DNA from: Rhinopithecus roxellana
Taxonomy: Eukaryota > Chordata > Mammalia > Primates > Cercopithecidae
DNA length: 64,000 nt
Assembly (NCBI RefSeq): GCF_007565055.1
Contig: NC_044554.1
Coordinates: 138,755,463 to 138,819,462, forward strand
Direction: 5' to 3'
The notes below the pieces were generated by a model. The model was not told the DNA's origin, did not search any database, and saw only the letters and a program-made list of their open reading frames with translations. The translations under genes and the position numbers were made by a program. Positions 33,703-45,889 of this stretch are shown here, piece by piece (within the stretch, counting starts at the first letter, position 1; each line of letters begins with the position of its first letter).

Positions 33703-33858
33703 ACAAATTGTGATCTGCAAACCAGCAGCATTGGCATCACTCAGGCAATTTTTAGAAACACAGAATCTCAGACCCCACTGAAAACCCACTGAATCAGAAT
33801 CTATATTTTAGTAAGATCATTAGATTACTCATACACACATAAAATTTGAGAAGCACTG
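33703..33858 (-). mobile_element. MER5A-like hAT-Charlie element
   Basis: GATCTGCAAACCAGCAGCATTGG, CCCACTGAATCAGAATCT and TTTGAGAAGCACTG follow reversed MER5A from end to end. The right terminal repeat is readable. Confidence 0.82.
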
Positions 33859-33951
33859 CCATGGTATGTGAGCACAGCTTTGCTAGTAGCTTTTATTACT
33901 TTCCTGCTTTTTTTTTATCTTCTCTTGATGCTCTAAGAAAGTTAGTCCTTC

Positions 33952-33993
33952 TCCTGCCCATCTTTCAGTAAATTCCTGCCCATCTTTCAGTAA
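33952..33993. repeat. 20-base tandem duplication
   Basis: TCCTGCCCATCTTTCAGTAA occurs twice without mismatch (33952-33971 and 33974-33993), period 22. Confidence 0.95.
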
Positions 33994-34832
33994 GGTCTTG
34001 GGATTTCATCTTTAAATAAATGATTTTTAAATAAATGACTATCTGTTAATCCTTGCCTCAGGCCCTGTTTTCTAGGAAACCAGGATAGTTTAGGAAGCAG
34101 ACCCTTAGGAAGAGAATTGGAGATGGACTGCTCATTTCTGTAAAATAAATAAGGACCTTCGTACTAGAGATATTGGTGCGATACTAACTTCGGGTATCAA
34201 AATTACCTCAAGCTATCACTATAGTTAACCAGGAATAAGTGAAGTTGGAGGGAAAGAATGTAGAAATCAAGTACCTGCAGCATTTGATCATTATAGGAAC
34301 AGTGATAATCTCAAGGATAATAAAGTGGACTAACTTCTTTCAATGGACAGGAGATTTTAAAAGGAAAATGATAGGTTTAGGCAGCTAATTACAAACTTAA
34401 AATTCATGTTCTATAGCCAGAGGACCTGTATGGCAGCTGTAAAGGAGATTTTTATTTCCTCCAGCCACAGGGCATGTTTGCTGAACACCAGGCCTAGGAT
34501 TTGGTTATATACTTAAAAGAAATGAATTCTCAGCCTAAACAGATCTTCCACCAAAGACAGAATCCTAACGGAGAAGGGGTGGAATTCTGAGACTTGGGAT
34601 AGTGACATTGCAGTGGATGAGCTTAAAAATCTTGGACCCTTCCCAAATTTCCTAGAACCTCCTGGCTGCAGAAACAACAACAACAACAACACAAAACAAC
34701 CCAGAAAATAAAACCTCCCCATTGCCAGAGAATTCTGGAATGACTTTTCTGAAGCAGATGACTTTAAAGACAATGTCTGTTTTCCGCAAGGCTTATTGTC
34801 ACCACCATTCATTGTTCCCAGATATGTAACAG
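33994..34832. other. Unassigned DNA with a (CAA)n patch
   Basis: Moderate GC, with AACAACAACAACAAC at 34674-34690. The phrase GGAAACCAGGATAGTTTAGG and the 34490-34830 block may derive from an old ERV, but I cannot place them. Confidence 0.4.
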
Positions 34833-34844
34833 AAATCAAGTCTT

Positions 34845-35146
34845 GGCCGGGTGCGGTGGCTCACGCCTGTAATCCCAGCACTTTAGGAGGCTGAGGCGGG
34901 CAGATCACGAAGTCAGGAGACTGAGACCATTCTAGTTAACATGGTGAAACCCCATCTTTACTAAAAATACAAAAAATAGCCAGGCGTGGTGGCCGGCATC
35001 TGTAGTCCCAGCTACTAGGGAGGCTGAGGCAGAAGAATGGCATGAACCCGGGAGGCGGAGCTTGCAGTGAGCCGAGATCACGCCACTGCAGTCTAGCCTG
35101 GGCAACAGAGCAAAACTCCATTTCAAAAAAAAAAAAAAAAAAAAAA
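34845..35146 (+). mobile_element. AluY, full length, perfect target-site duplication
   Basis: Starts GGCCGGGTGCGGTGGCTC and ends in an A28 tail. AAATCAAGTCTT flanks it exactly at 34833-34844 and 35147-35158. It has the AluY traits GAATGGCATGAACCC and CTTGCAGTGAGCC and lacks the monkey AluYR changes, so it is an older AluY. Confidence 0.96.
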
Positions 35147-35158
35147 AAATCAAGTCTT

Positions 35159-35468
35159 AAAACAGCCTGAGCAGAGAGGTATAGAATGACCTTTGCCAGT
35201 AAGAAATAACTTTACTCCAAAAAACTTGAAGCACAGAAAGGATCCAGAGGAACATGTGAAAATAGATTTGAATGGAGTTATCTTGGGGAAAGGCCGAATA
35301 TAAAAGCTCAATGGGGAAGAATTTATTGTCATAAGGGTGTAGGAGTTTCAATATTTTGGAAAGACCACATGGAGGTAGAAAATCTGAGCTAACATAATGT
35401 GCTAACAGTGTTTGAACACTGTGTGATAATAGCACATCGTGAGAACTGTTTCAGCTTTTGATAGTGGT
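35159..35468. other. Unassigned spacer
   Basis: About 300 bases with no element recognised. Confidence 0.4.
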
Positions 35469-36181
35469 TGATGTAGTTTGGATGAGTGTCCCCACCCAAA
35501 TCTCATATTGAAATGTAATCCTTAATGTTGGAGGTGGGGCCTGGTGGGAGGGGATTGGATCATGGGGGTGGATTTCTCATGAATGGTTTAGCACCATCCC
35601 TTGTGGTACTGTCCTCATAACTGTAAGATCTGGTCACTTTAAAGTTGTAGCAGCTAGGCGCAGTGGCTCACACCTCTAATCCCAGCACTTTGGTAGGCAG
35701 AGGCGGGTGGATCACTTGAGACCAGAAGTTTGAGACCAGTCAGGGCAATATGGTGAAACCCAGGCTCTACAAAAAATACAAAAATTAGCCAGCATGGTGG
35801 TGCCCACCTGTAGTCCCAGCTACTTGGGAGGCTGAGGCAGGAGAATGGCATGAACACAGGAAGTGGAGCTTGCAGTGAGGCGAGATTGCGCCACTGCTCC
35901 AGCCTGGGTGACAGAGCAAGACTCTGTCTCCAAAAAAAAAAAAAAAAAAAAAGTATGGCACCTTCCCTCTCACTCTCTCTTGTTCCTCTTTCATCATGTG
36001 ATGTGCCTGCTCCCCCTTTGCCTTCTGCCATGACTGGAAGCTTCCTGAGGCCTCCCCAGAAGCAGATGCCACTATGCTTCCTGTACAGCCTGCGGACCCA
36101 TGAGCTAATTAAACTTCTTTTCTTTATAAATTATCCAGACTTAGGTACTTCTTTAAAGCAATGTGAGACTGGCCTAATACA
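35469..36181 (+). mobile_element. MST (MaLR) solitary LTR, split by an Alu
   Basis: TGATGTAGTTTGGATG, CCCCACCCAAATCTCATATTG, GGTGGGGCCTGGTGGGAGG and ATCATGGGGGTGGATTTC open the LTR. GCCTGCTCCCCCTTTGCC, TTCCTGAGGCCTCCCC, ATTAAACTTCTTTTC and GGCCTAATACA close it. MaLR LTRs are non-autonomous ERVL relics. No internal region adjoins, so this is a solo LTR. Confidence 0.93.
35653..35950 (+). mobile_element. Alu inside the MST LTR
   Basis: CTAGGCGCAGTGGCTCACAC to a long A tail. Fairly diverged, with a mix of AluS/Y features. The flanks AGTTGTAGCAGC and AGTATGGCACC look like a decayed target duplication. Confidence 0.9.
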
Positions 36182-37194
36182 GTAAAGGTCATCAGTAAGA
36201 GGATGAATAATTTCTAGTTTTGAGAGTTAATCTATGTAAGTTGCTCTAGACAAAAATCTAGTCTAAAAGAGCTATCTAATACATTGATCTTGATACGCCA
36301 CTTAAGAAATATGATTTTTAAATATTTCTTTTTGCAGAATAATTTTCATATTCTCAATAACTTTCGATGAAATTTCATTTGAATGACATCACAGAGAATC
36401 ACATAAGTAGTGCTTTAGTGATTAGGGTGTCTACAACCACTTCCTGATCACAGTACCATTAAGTTGCTTTCCCAGCACCAGTAAGATTGGGCAAGTCAAT
36501 TTCCATTTTCATGCTGCATCCTTACGTGGCAATCTCAAATAACACACAAGAAAATGAGCAGATAGTACTGGCTGTAATCTAATATTACTAAAATTGTCTT
36601 TGAAAAAAATGGGTTGTGCCATAGAACAAAAGTTGTAATATCCCATGTGTACTTGTCTAATTTTTCTTAAATATTCCTTTTTAGTTGGGGTGCCCAATAG
36701 AGTGATAAATTATGACACTCAAGAACTCATCTATCAAAATTAGCATGAAGTCCAGTGTTACCTCTGCTCACACAACACCCGTCTTCCAGCCAACAAACCT
36801 CTCAAGGTAGTGGTTAATTGGTTTTGTATTTGCTTTTGCTTAGTAGCTTGAGATGAACGGAGACATTTTCTTCAGATTCTGGATGACTCTATGACTGCTA
36901 CTGACATTGGGTTCAGAAGTTATTTTTACTATTATCATTCCACAAATCTGAAAATTCTAACCATTAACGTTATTTAACATGTGTGATTCTGTCATTCTAG
37001 TCTATCTAGATAAATTCAAAACTTTGTCTCTTGAAAGGGGAATTGGGATTTTTTATGTCATTTATTATGTCAAGTTCTTAGATTTCTTAAGCAAATTTAG
37101 TTTTTCTCCTCCAGCTTTCTTTAAACTCCATGTATCAATAGATACCCTTATATAAAATAACAAAATGTCTACCTGATTAGCTCTACAATCTTTA
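36182..37194. other. Unassigned, repeat-poor DNA
   Basis: No transposon text recognised in about 1 kb, and no convincing frame. Confidence 0.5.
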
Positions 37195-37425
37195 TTATAG
37201 TCACTTGCCTACTATGTGACAGTTAATGTGCTAGGATTTTTTTTTACATATAGCCTCATAACTTCAATATATCCATTGCTTTTCTCAATTTTACAAAAAG
37301 GAAACTGAGGTTCAGGGTGGTTAAAATTAACTTGTCAATATCACAACGCTAGTAAGTGGCAAGGCTGAATCTGAAATACAGGCCTTCCTGGCTTAACAGT
37401 CTGATCAATTCCTGTCACACCACCC
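37195..37425 (+). mobile_element. MIR SINE
   Basis: TTGCCTACTATGTGACAGTTAA, TTTTACAAAAAGGAAACTGAGG, ACAACGCTAGTAAGTGGCAAGG and TCTGATCAATTCCTGT keep the MIR order. Confidence 0.9.
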
Positions 37426-38531
37426 TCCACTTGTTGAAAAGATCAGCTTCATGATTCCAGCTGAGGTTGTGTGATGGAGGGAGTGCCATCATGCACAAGA
37501 ATCACTTAGTGAATCGATTCACCTGATAAATTATATGCTAACATGCTAAACTTTGGTGGTGCCCAGCTAGTTAGAAATTTCATTCTATCTAGAACAGCAA
37601 TGGACAGAAGGGTACAATTATTCACCAGTCGAAATAAAAGAAATACTCTTTGCTTTTAGTTATGCTTTAGCATGTAAGGAAAAGATTCCTTATCTAGACT
37701 TGTTTTATGAAATCAGGACCACATTTGAGACTTTCTTGGTATTCAAAGTGTTAGCAACCATCAATCAGAAATGGAAAAAATGAATTCTACACTGAAGTTT
37801 GGGAGAACAAATTCAGTGTTTAGTCTTTCTGATCCCAAGAGAGTTTGACTGAGAAAAAGTTAGATCTATTGAACAATCTCAATTTATGTGTCCTAGATTT
37901 TAATTCAAATGAGAATGTGTCAGATCCAGGATAAGAGAAGAATGACTCAGAATTATGTAGGAGATCTGTAAAATGACCTTTGATTTTTCTGATGCCTCTT
38001 GTGGGAATAGCTCTGATTTTAATATACTGGGTGGAATGATATTAAATATTACCAGGGCAACTTTATACTAGCTACACTGTACCATGCCTGTGGAGAGAAG
38101 AGAGAACTCATTAAATAAATGAAGATGCAAGTCCACACTCAGACATTATCTATCATTACTTTTAAACCTAACAGATTCATTATCTTCAGTACTGCTTAGA
38201 GTATTATTTTTCTAAATAGTTTGCTACATTATCAGGAAAATCTGAATTAGAGGAAAACTGATACAACTTAATGAAATAGCCAGCAAAGGGGGTATCTGTA
38301 GTTTGCCAAGGGTCTATAAATTTATGTTGTCTTTTCTTTTTTCTCCAAATGAAACATTGCCTGTCAATCAATTAAAGGTATTCACTGAGCTCTTGTTCTA
38401 TGGCCACATTACTATAAGTGAAAAATGCAGATACAAAGAAAATGATAGGACTGGTACCTCAATTCAGAATTTATTTTAATTTTTAAGTTTTATAAAAGAA
38501 GTATATCATAAAGCTCAAGTATGTTCTAAGG
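37426..38531. other. Unassigned, repeat-poor DNA
   Basis: No repeat family recognised. The 38030-38110 block (ATTACCAGGGCAACTTTATAC onward) looks less eroded than its surroundings, which is only an impression. Confidence 0.45.
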
Positions 38532-39017
38532 CAGATATTTTCAAATACTTATAAAAATTATTGAGGAATCCAAAGAACTTTTTCTTATGTACTTAATATC
38601 TGTCAATGTTTACCATGTTAGAAATTAAAATTGAGGCATTAAAAAATATTTATTTATTCATCATTTTCAAAAAGCAAAAAGAAAACTATTATATATTAAC
38701 ATAAATAGTAGGTTTTGTGAAAAATAACTATGTTTCTACAAGAAAAAATAATAAGAAAATTGGCCTTGTTCTACATTTTTGCAAAGCTTATTATTGTCTG
38801 GTTTAGAAAAGACAGCTGGATTCTCATATCTGCTTCAGCACTTAATCTATTGCAATATCATGTCATGTAGCCTCTGGAATATTTTACTGTACACTCATGA
38901 GCAAATGAGTATAAAATGGAAAACATAATCTTAGTATGAAATAGTTTTGATCTAATAGACCCCAAAAAGGATTTCAAGGACCTCCAGAGGTGCCTAGATC
39001 ACATTTAAAAAACCCTG
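38532..39017. mobile_element. hAT-type non-autonomous DNA transposon
   Basis: Begins CAGATATTTTCAAA and ends TTTAAAAAACCCTG, imperfect inverted repeats of the hAT CAGGG-TTTTCAAA type. Inside are CCAAAGAACTTTTTCTTATG, GACAGCTGGATTCTCATATC and CTTCAGCACTTAATCTATTGC, which I recall from a mammalian hAT family but cannot name. The candidate 8-base target sites TTCTAAGG and TTTTAGGA agree at 5 of 8 bases. Confidence 0.7.
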
Positions 39018-40728
39018 TTTTAGGATAATATGATGAGTAGAAGTGCTAACTCAATATTACCCTTTCAATATAAAATTGAAAAATGCAGGTATTCGGATGA
39101 GATAGTATTCATTGAGATCTGCTTTTTAAAAACTGATGCTAACCGAGTTAGCAAAATGAATACAGTTAGAAGGAGATTTAAGTAAATTTCACGTTGCTAT
39201 ATACAAGGTTTGTGTAAACACATGTATGCTTTTTTATGTCTATTTTGTTAAATTTTAGACTCTATTATCTATTTTGTTAAATTTTAGAAAAAGACAATTA
39301 TTTGCATTCTAATTTTTATGTTTTCCTGCACAATACTGTTTCAACTTTAGAAGGTAGTTATTAGCTATTCTTATTATATGGTTTATTTATTTACTCTACT
39401 TTTGTGTAGACATCTGTTTTTAAAGTTAGCTATCTGAAAAAGTCACCTTTTCAGTTAGGTAACGCTAGTGATCAGAACCACCCACAATTTGGAGTGAAAT
39501 ACCACTTTAGAGGAGAATGAATCCAGTGGACAGAATGGCTTATATTACTGCAAGAATAGCTGACTAAATGTCAACTGAATAGTCCACGTTATCCAAAAGA
39601 AGAAAATATTAACCAAAAAATATTTTTGGCTTACCATATAAAAGGCCCATTATGCTTTACTACTATTATCAATAAATAAAGATTAAATTTGTTTATGCTA
39701 TACCAGAGATCTGATATTATAAAGTAATTTTAATCATGATTTTATGGTTTTTTGAATAATCAAAAATCCTTATACAGGGGCATAATGGGTCACTTCATAT
39801 TTTTCCACGTGAAATCTAGGAATAAACTGACAGATTCCATATCTTCTGCTCCCCAGTTTTCTTCATTTGTTGCTTGCAATATTCAGAATTTAAAATGATA
39901 AATGAAAAAACATGCTTTGATGGAATTGAGAGAAACAAGAACTGTTGTTATTTAAGGAATGCAAAGGCTCAAAAGTGAATATTCTTCTTCTTCTCTATAT
40001 TTTACTTCTTCCTTTACCAACCTGATAAAACCCTCACATTTTGAGAAGAATGTATTTAGTTCTAAAAACAGGCTTTGCGATGGCTAGATAAAGGACTGCT
40101 TATTTTGTGGATAGTCCTTCTGTACAAAGAGCTGTGTGTTACTACTAGTAACACAATAGTCCAGCAGGTAATAGAAAACTCATGAATAGAAGGAAAGAAA
40201 ATGACAGTAGAACTGGAAGATAATCTGCATTTTATGTCAAGTACAAAGGCTGCCCTGTTCAGCTATGGTGTTTAGACCCCTGAATTGCATCTGGTGGTAC
40301 ATCTGTGGCTTCATATGCACATGGGTTGGACCTCCTTTTTATCTTGTATTTGAAATATTTAGATTAACAAAGAAAAGATACGTGAAAAATAACTAGCTTA
40401 AAGCTGTCTGGAAAGATGTCTCCTTTTTTTCCTTTCCTTTAAATAGCATTTCCTGGAACACTTCAGAAATCCAGTTACTATGTATCCACACCATGGAGCC
40501 AGAAATGGGTATTACAGAGAATGATGATATGTTGAGTTTATTATAGTCCAAGAAATCTAAACTTCATCCATTCTTTAGATTATAGATGACAGTTCAAACT
40601 CACAGCCACAGAACAGAGTGTGTTCTCAACTGCACGGAATTGCTTGTTATGATGATAGAATTTTTGCATCTTAAAAGAAGGTAAAAGTTGCCTGATTCGT
40701 GTATGATACAATAAACTTAATTGCTGAC
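39018..40728. other. Unassigned, repeat-poor DNA
   Basis: No transposon recognised in about 1.7 kb. TCTATTTTGTTAAATTTTAGA is directly repeated at 39239-39259 and 39268-39288. Confidence 0.5.
39239..39288. repeat. 21-base direct duplication
   Basis: The 21-base word beginning TCTATTTTGTTAAATTTT occurs twice without mismatch, 29 bases apart. Confidence 0.95.
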
Positions 40729-41572
40729 ATAGCAAGTCTTACATAATAACCATGCCAATGGTAGGGAAGTGCTGGGAAGGGAAGAGCATGGTCCCTTTAA
40801 ATTATGTGGAAGGGGGAAGGGAAGTGTTGGGTAGAGAAAGGCGGGTCCCTGGCTAGGGCTTCACCTCCATGGATCTAGGTGAAGACAGCCACTCCTGCTT
40901 TCCTGCCCAAATGTTGCATTTTCTAAGACCACCCTGGCCCACCATGCCCCTATCCTGATAAAAACCTGAGACCCTAGTGGGCAGACACACAGAAGCAGCT
41001 AGATGTGGAGAGGAACACATCAGGGAAGAAGACACAAGCGGCTGATCACTGAGGGCACGCCAGCAGAAGAGCATGCTGATGGGCACCTGCAGGCCATCGA
41101 CCAGTGGAAGGACATGTAGTTTGACTAGGACGGTCAGAGAAAAGTCCAGTCACTTGGTCGGGGGAAAGCCATCTCCCTTCTGGCTCCCACATCTGCTGAG
41201 AGGTACTTCTATTCAATAAAACCTTGCACTCATTCTCCAAGCCCACGTGTGATCTGATTCTTTCAGTACACCAAAGCAAGAAATCCCAGGATACAGAAAT
41301 CCTGCTGTCCTTGGGATAAGGAAGGAGGTCTAATGGAGCTGGTTGACACAAGCCGCCTATAGATGGCAAACTTTTAAAAGAGTACCTTGTAGCACACGCC
41401 CACCGAGGCTTCAGCTGTAAGCATTCACCCCAAGACACTGCCATGGGGTCGGAGTGCCACAGCCTGCCCGTGTGTATGCTCCTCTAGAGGTTTGAGCGGT
41501 GGGCAATGAAGAAGCGAGCCACTCCCCCTGTTGCACGCCCTGCGAGGGGGTAGGGGAACCTTTCCCGTTTCA
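40729..41572 (+). mobile_element. Solitary ERV LTR with TATA-like box and polyA signal
   Basis: GC-rich block with LTR layout: a U3 (GAAGGGAAGTGTTGGGTAG, AGCCACTCCTGCTTTCCTGC), TATA-like TGATAAAAAC at 40956-40965, AATAAA at 41215-41220, then a long U5 ending TTTCCCGTTTCA. CTGAC flanks it at 40724-40728 and 41573-41577, a candidate 5-base target site, but the left edge lacks the usual TG. No retroviral internal sequence adjoins. I tentatively favour an HERV-K-related (class II) LTR; class I is possible. Confidence 0.7.
41215..41220 (+). terminator. LTR polyadenylation signal
   Basis: AATAAA within ATTCAATAAAACCTTGCAC, the R-region arrangement of retroviral LTRs. Confidence 0.6.
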
Positions 41573-43842
41573 CTGACGTTCGTCACAAATAGATTTTGAA
41601 AAACATCCATTCAGCTAAAATGCATATATCCTTATTATGCTAAGAAGGTGGCAAGATATTTTGAAATAAAAATTTAAAAACAATGATTATATCTTAATCA
41701 TTGTGTTACTTTAAAGCACCGATTAACAAAGCTTTGCCAGGTTGAATCACTCATCTTTGACTGAATTTCCATTTTCAAGCTGTTTCTCACTGAACTTTGT
41801 AACTTCACATGACTCACAGACTTCAAAAGCTGCCTTCATAATTGCTTTTCTCTCCAATACATTATATATGTACATTACATATAAAATGTCAAGAAACAGA
41901 TATTAAAGGACAAGATTTGAAGATCTGAAGTGAAGAAAATGAATCAGTTAGTGATATTGCACAGATTATCTAGTTTAATTTACATGGATTTTTTTCAATG
42001 TGATTTTTGTGATTGCTTTCAATGAGATCCATACCTGCCAGTCCTGGGTGACCTTTCTCTCTTTTTCTTTGTGTGGGAGCCTCAGCTTCTCTAGCACACA
42101 AAGGTTATGTGAGGCCCACAGAGTGTGGAATGCTTTGGATAATGGGAGAGCAGTCTAATCAATTCGCTACTGATAGGATGAAAAGGAGACTAGAGAGGCT
42201 GCTTTTGAAGTTGTCTCCTTTGTGGATCTGAGTCATCCACAGCTGTAGGATTCCAGTCTGTTTGTTTTAAGTCTTAAAGGAGGAGCAGGAACACCAAGTT
42301 TTACATACCATGTTTATTTTCTTCTGCCAATTTGAGTCCTATAGAGCAAAGACAAATCTTGGTGTGGCATTTTTAGCTCTAAGCCAAATGTTCAGACGCC
42401 CACATGCCTTAACTTAGTTGGCAGGAGAAGGAACACACCTTATATGTGAAATTGCACAAGATCATATTTATCATCCAAAATAAAACTGGTGTTGCTTTCC
42501 TGTTCCAGCTTACCCGCCATTGGGAAAATTATGAATTTTCTGGAGATAAATAAGCTCCTTTGCTTGCTTGCTTTCTATTTCCCCTCTGTCTCTTTCTTCA
42601 TCTTCTTTTTATTTCTTCCTACCCAAGGTGAAAAAATGTGGCTCTAAGTTTCACAAGTAATGTTCAGGGCAATGGTTACCTTTATTTTCTCTTTTCCTCT
42701 TTACGTAAATTGACCAGACTGTAAAACCACAAAGGCCTTAGGGAAATAGAATCTGAACTCTGAGTTTAGGATTTAGCCCTGCCTCCTTACTGTGTGAGAA
42801 GCTTACCCTGCAGTGGTTTCCACAGGGTTTCATTTCTTCTACCTTCCAAAAGTGAATTGTCTTCCTTTAAGGAGAGGTATTTACAAATATATTTTGCCCC
42901 CTTTTTAGAGATTTAAAAATTATTTCTTGATTTTAGTTTCTGTGTAATAAAAAGATACCTTCTAATATTTAAGAAAATTATTTACAAGTAACCAAATAGT
43001 ATGTTTTAAATTATGTTTTAAAAATATTTATGCAGAATATTTTAAAGAAATATTTTTAAGAAGTATTCAATATTCAATATTCACGCAGAATATTAGTATT
43101 TTTTGGCAAATTAATTTAAAGATTACTTGCTTTGTTTGAATTAAGGATTGGCTGTATATTAAAATTGAGACTGAGTTGAAATATGTGTTAGGGTATGAAA
43201 AAATGATTCAGTGAGCTAGTATTTGTAATTCTTGCATTTTGTACTTAATAAATTAGTTTTTAAAATAATTTGATTTTTATTTGTAAATGAAAAGATAAAA
43301 AATGCTCAGGCTACTTTCCAGTTCTTGCAAATATAAATAACACATTCTGGGCAAGGATAGAATAGTTTTTCAATAAATGAAAGACTAAAATGAATACAGT
43401 ACTTTTTGTACTGTCCTTTTTTTTTTGAAATAAAAGAAGTAACTATATAAGAAATAAGCTAAATAAGAAAATTGGTGAGATGAATGCAAATTATGAATCT
43501 CATAAAATATATCAGGAGACAAATTTGCAAAATTATTATTATTTGTATCTGCCCCATTAATTTGCACTTCAATATCAATGTTTCTTATGTCCGCAAGCAG
43601 TGGTCTACCTTGGGTGGAAATTTCACAATATATGACTTGGATTAAAACAATTCAAAACTCGATATTGTTCAAAATCACCATGGAAGGCCCTCTGTTTCAG
43701 CTCGGCCACTGAGGACCTGAGTCAGGAACAAACACATGTGACCTTTTCTAAGGTCTTATACGTACTCACTCCAGAACCACTCAGGCGCTCAGTGCAGCTA
43801 TTTCAAATGGGAAGGGACATAAATGAATAATTGTAGTTGATT
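41573..43842. other. Unassigned, repeat-poor DNA
   Basis: The first 1.2 kb has mixed composition without recognised repeats. 42890-43400 is very AT-rich. No gene, RNA gene or transposon can be supported. Confidence 0.5.
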
Positions 43843-43873
<31 letters not shown>

Positions 43874-43877
43874 TATA
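43843..43877. repeat. A15 plus (TA)n
   Basis: An A tract runs directly into about 10 TA units. Confidence 0.9.
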
Positions 43878-44139
43878 AAATCAGATCTAATTTCTCCCAG
43901 TACAGTTTTAGTCTTGAAGTTCTGGATTATCTTTCTAAACTTCCTATGAAGCCTTATAAGACAAATATATATACATATGAATATATTTGTCACCTAAACT
44001 TTTGTCTTGCTTTTTAAATGCTGTGGTTTGGATGAAAACAACAGGATTTTCTTGCCCCCTAGACATAGGTATGTATCATAGATATTCTGTTTTTTGGATT
44101 AAGTAGCTGCTTTCACTATGAAAATTAAAAAAAAAATCT

Positions 44140-44590
44140 CTCAAACCACAAACAACCCCCTACCACAAAAACAATCACAATTTTCTTATTTTCTCGACAC
44201 AGAGATAGTTTTAATTTTGATGTATATCTATTTATTCATTGATTATTAAATAATATTTTACGAAAAATTGGGTTATTAATATCAATATGGTTTGGCAAAG
44301 TGGCTTATTTCACATAAGTGTTTCCGTACCAGATGATTAAAGTGATTATTAGTCTACATGATGTTTCCGTTTGCATTTTTTCAGTTGTACTATTATCATG
44401 ATATAGCTATACCATATTTTTATAAACCTTTTAAGTTGGATATTTAGATTGTTTTTTCTTGTTTTTCTTTTTTTATAAATAAATCTGTAATAAATATCCT
44501 TATGGATATAGATCTACATATTCTTCTCATTATTTGTTGGTTTTTTTTTGGAAAGGAATTACTTGATCAAAAGTAATTCATATTTAAAAT
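44140..44590 (-). mobile_element. Ancient L1M 3' end
   Basis: GGATATTTAGATTGTTTTTTC, GTAATAAATATCCTTATGG and AAAGGAATTACTTGATCAAA match reversed L1ME/L1M4-type 3' sequence. The left edge is vague. Confidence 0.55.
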
Positions 44591-45057
44591 ATTTTTTCAG
44601 ATGAAATGTCGTTGAGGGATTTGGGTTCAGAAGTGACATGATTGAACTTAGCATTCTGACTAATCTTAGGGCTAATCCTAAATCTAATCCCAAAACTAGC
44701 ATTATTTGGGATAAGAGCAGAAGCAGAGAGTCCGGTTAGGACACCACTGCAATACTGTGGAAAGAAATGATGCCAGTAGGACACAAGTAATAGCGCTGAA
44801 AATAATGAAAGTTGGTCAAATCCTGAAGCTAAAGCTGATAGGATTTACTGAAAGATTGTAAGAGGGAGTGAGAGGAAGAACATAGTGAAAGATGACTCCA
44901 AGGGATTTTTTTGTGTTTGAGTAGAGTGTGCAATTACCATGACCTAGATGAGAAAGACAATGAGGAGCATGTTTGAGGAAAGATGTCAGAACTTTGGTGT
45001 TGGACATGATAAATAGAGAAAAGTCAGGCATAGAGAAATGCTTTTGCGAGCCATTAA
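44591..45057 (-). mobile_element. L2, minus strand, copy A of a duplicated segment
   Basis: GATGACTCCAAGGGATTTT, ACCTAGATGAGAAAGACAAT and TTTGGTGTTGGACATGATAA are reversed L2 body. Compared with copy B, about 50 bases after GGACATGATAA are missing. It is interrupted by the MLT1 LTR at its right edge. Confidence 0.7.
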
Positions 45058-45480
45058 CATTCCATTAGCTATTGCTGTGTAAGAAACAACCATAGAGTCT
45101 CAGTGGAATATGATGATACAATTTTACTTCTCACATATCTGCTAGTTGACTTATGACTGACTCTTCTAGACTGGCCTTAGTTAGGCAGCTCTGCTTAAGC
45201 TAAGGGTTGCACTGGATGTCGCTGCTCTCTATGATCTGGGTTTTAGTCTTCTCCACCTGTATCCCTGCTGGGACTCAGCTTTCTCCTTATGGTCATAGAC
45301 ATAAGAGGATGAGTCCCATTGCCCAAACACATTTCACGTCTAATATTATCTCATTGACTAAATCAAGTCACAAGACCAACCCCAAAGTCAGGAAATAAGG
45401 AGTTCCATTCCCCTTCTTCTGGGAGAAAATACAAAGTTACCTAGTAAAGCCTGTAGATACAGACAGAAGTGAAGTGATGA
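45058..45480 (+). mobile_element. MLT1 (MaLR) LTR inserted in L2
   Basis: GCTATTGCTGTGTAAGAAACAAC, TACTTCTCACATATCTGC, CAGCTTTCTCCTTATGG and AAATCAAGTCACAAGACCAA follow MLT1 order. L2 text seems to resume at about 45500 (ACTTAAAGCCATGAGCCTAG), consistent with insertion into L2. Confidence 0.78.
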
Positions 45481-45889
45481 GAACAATAATTAATTCTGCC
45501 ATGGGTATATGTATCATACTTAAAGCCATGAGCCTAGATGAAATCCAAAATGATTAACCTATTGCTTTCCCACTAGCTATATATGAGAGTTTCTGTTTCT
45601 TTTGCTCTGTGTTATTATTTCAAAACTGATTTGACAATGTGAGGGACAAAAAATAATATTTAACTACAACAATTGTATTTCTAAACCAAGGTAAAAGCAT
45701 AGAAATCCTTGGAGTCACTGTGTGATTTTGATTTTCCAGTAGGATTTTCTTTCAATGGTTTATTATGCCTTGGTCTAATGACCAAAAAAGAAAGTTTCCC
45801 AAGAGATTTTGTTCCCTTTTATGTTTTTAACCATCTTTTTTTCTTTACATTTAATAATTACCAGAAATAAGAATAATTTCAAATAAGTG
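45481..45889 (-). mobile_element. L2 continuation, then unassigned DNA
   Basis: ACTTAAAGCCATGAGCCTAGATG at 45518-45545 is reversed L2. From about 45560 to 45889 no family is recognised. Confidence 0.45.

Noticed and set aside
41046..41444. 132-codon minus-strand frame
   Set aside because: It is antisense through a GC-rich ERV LTR; no domain, and the LTR explains the composition.
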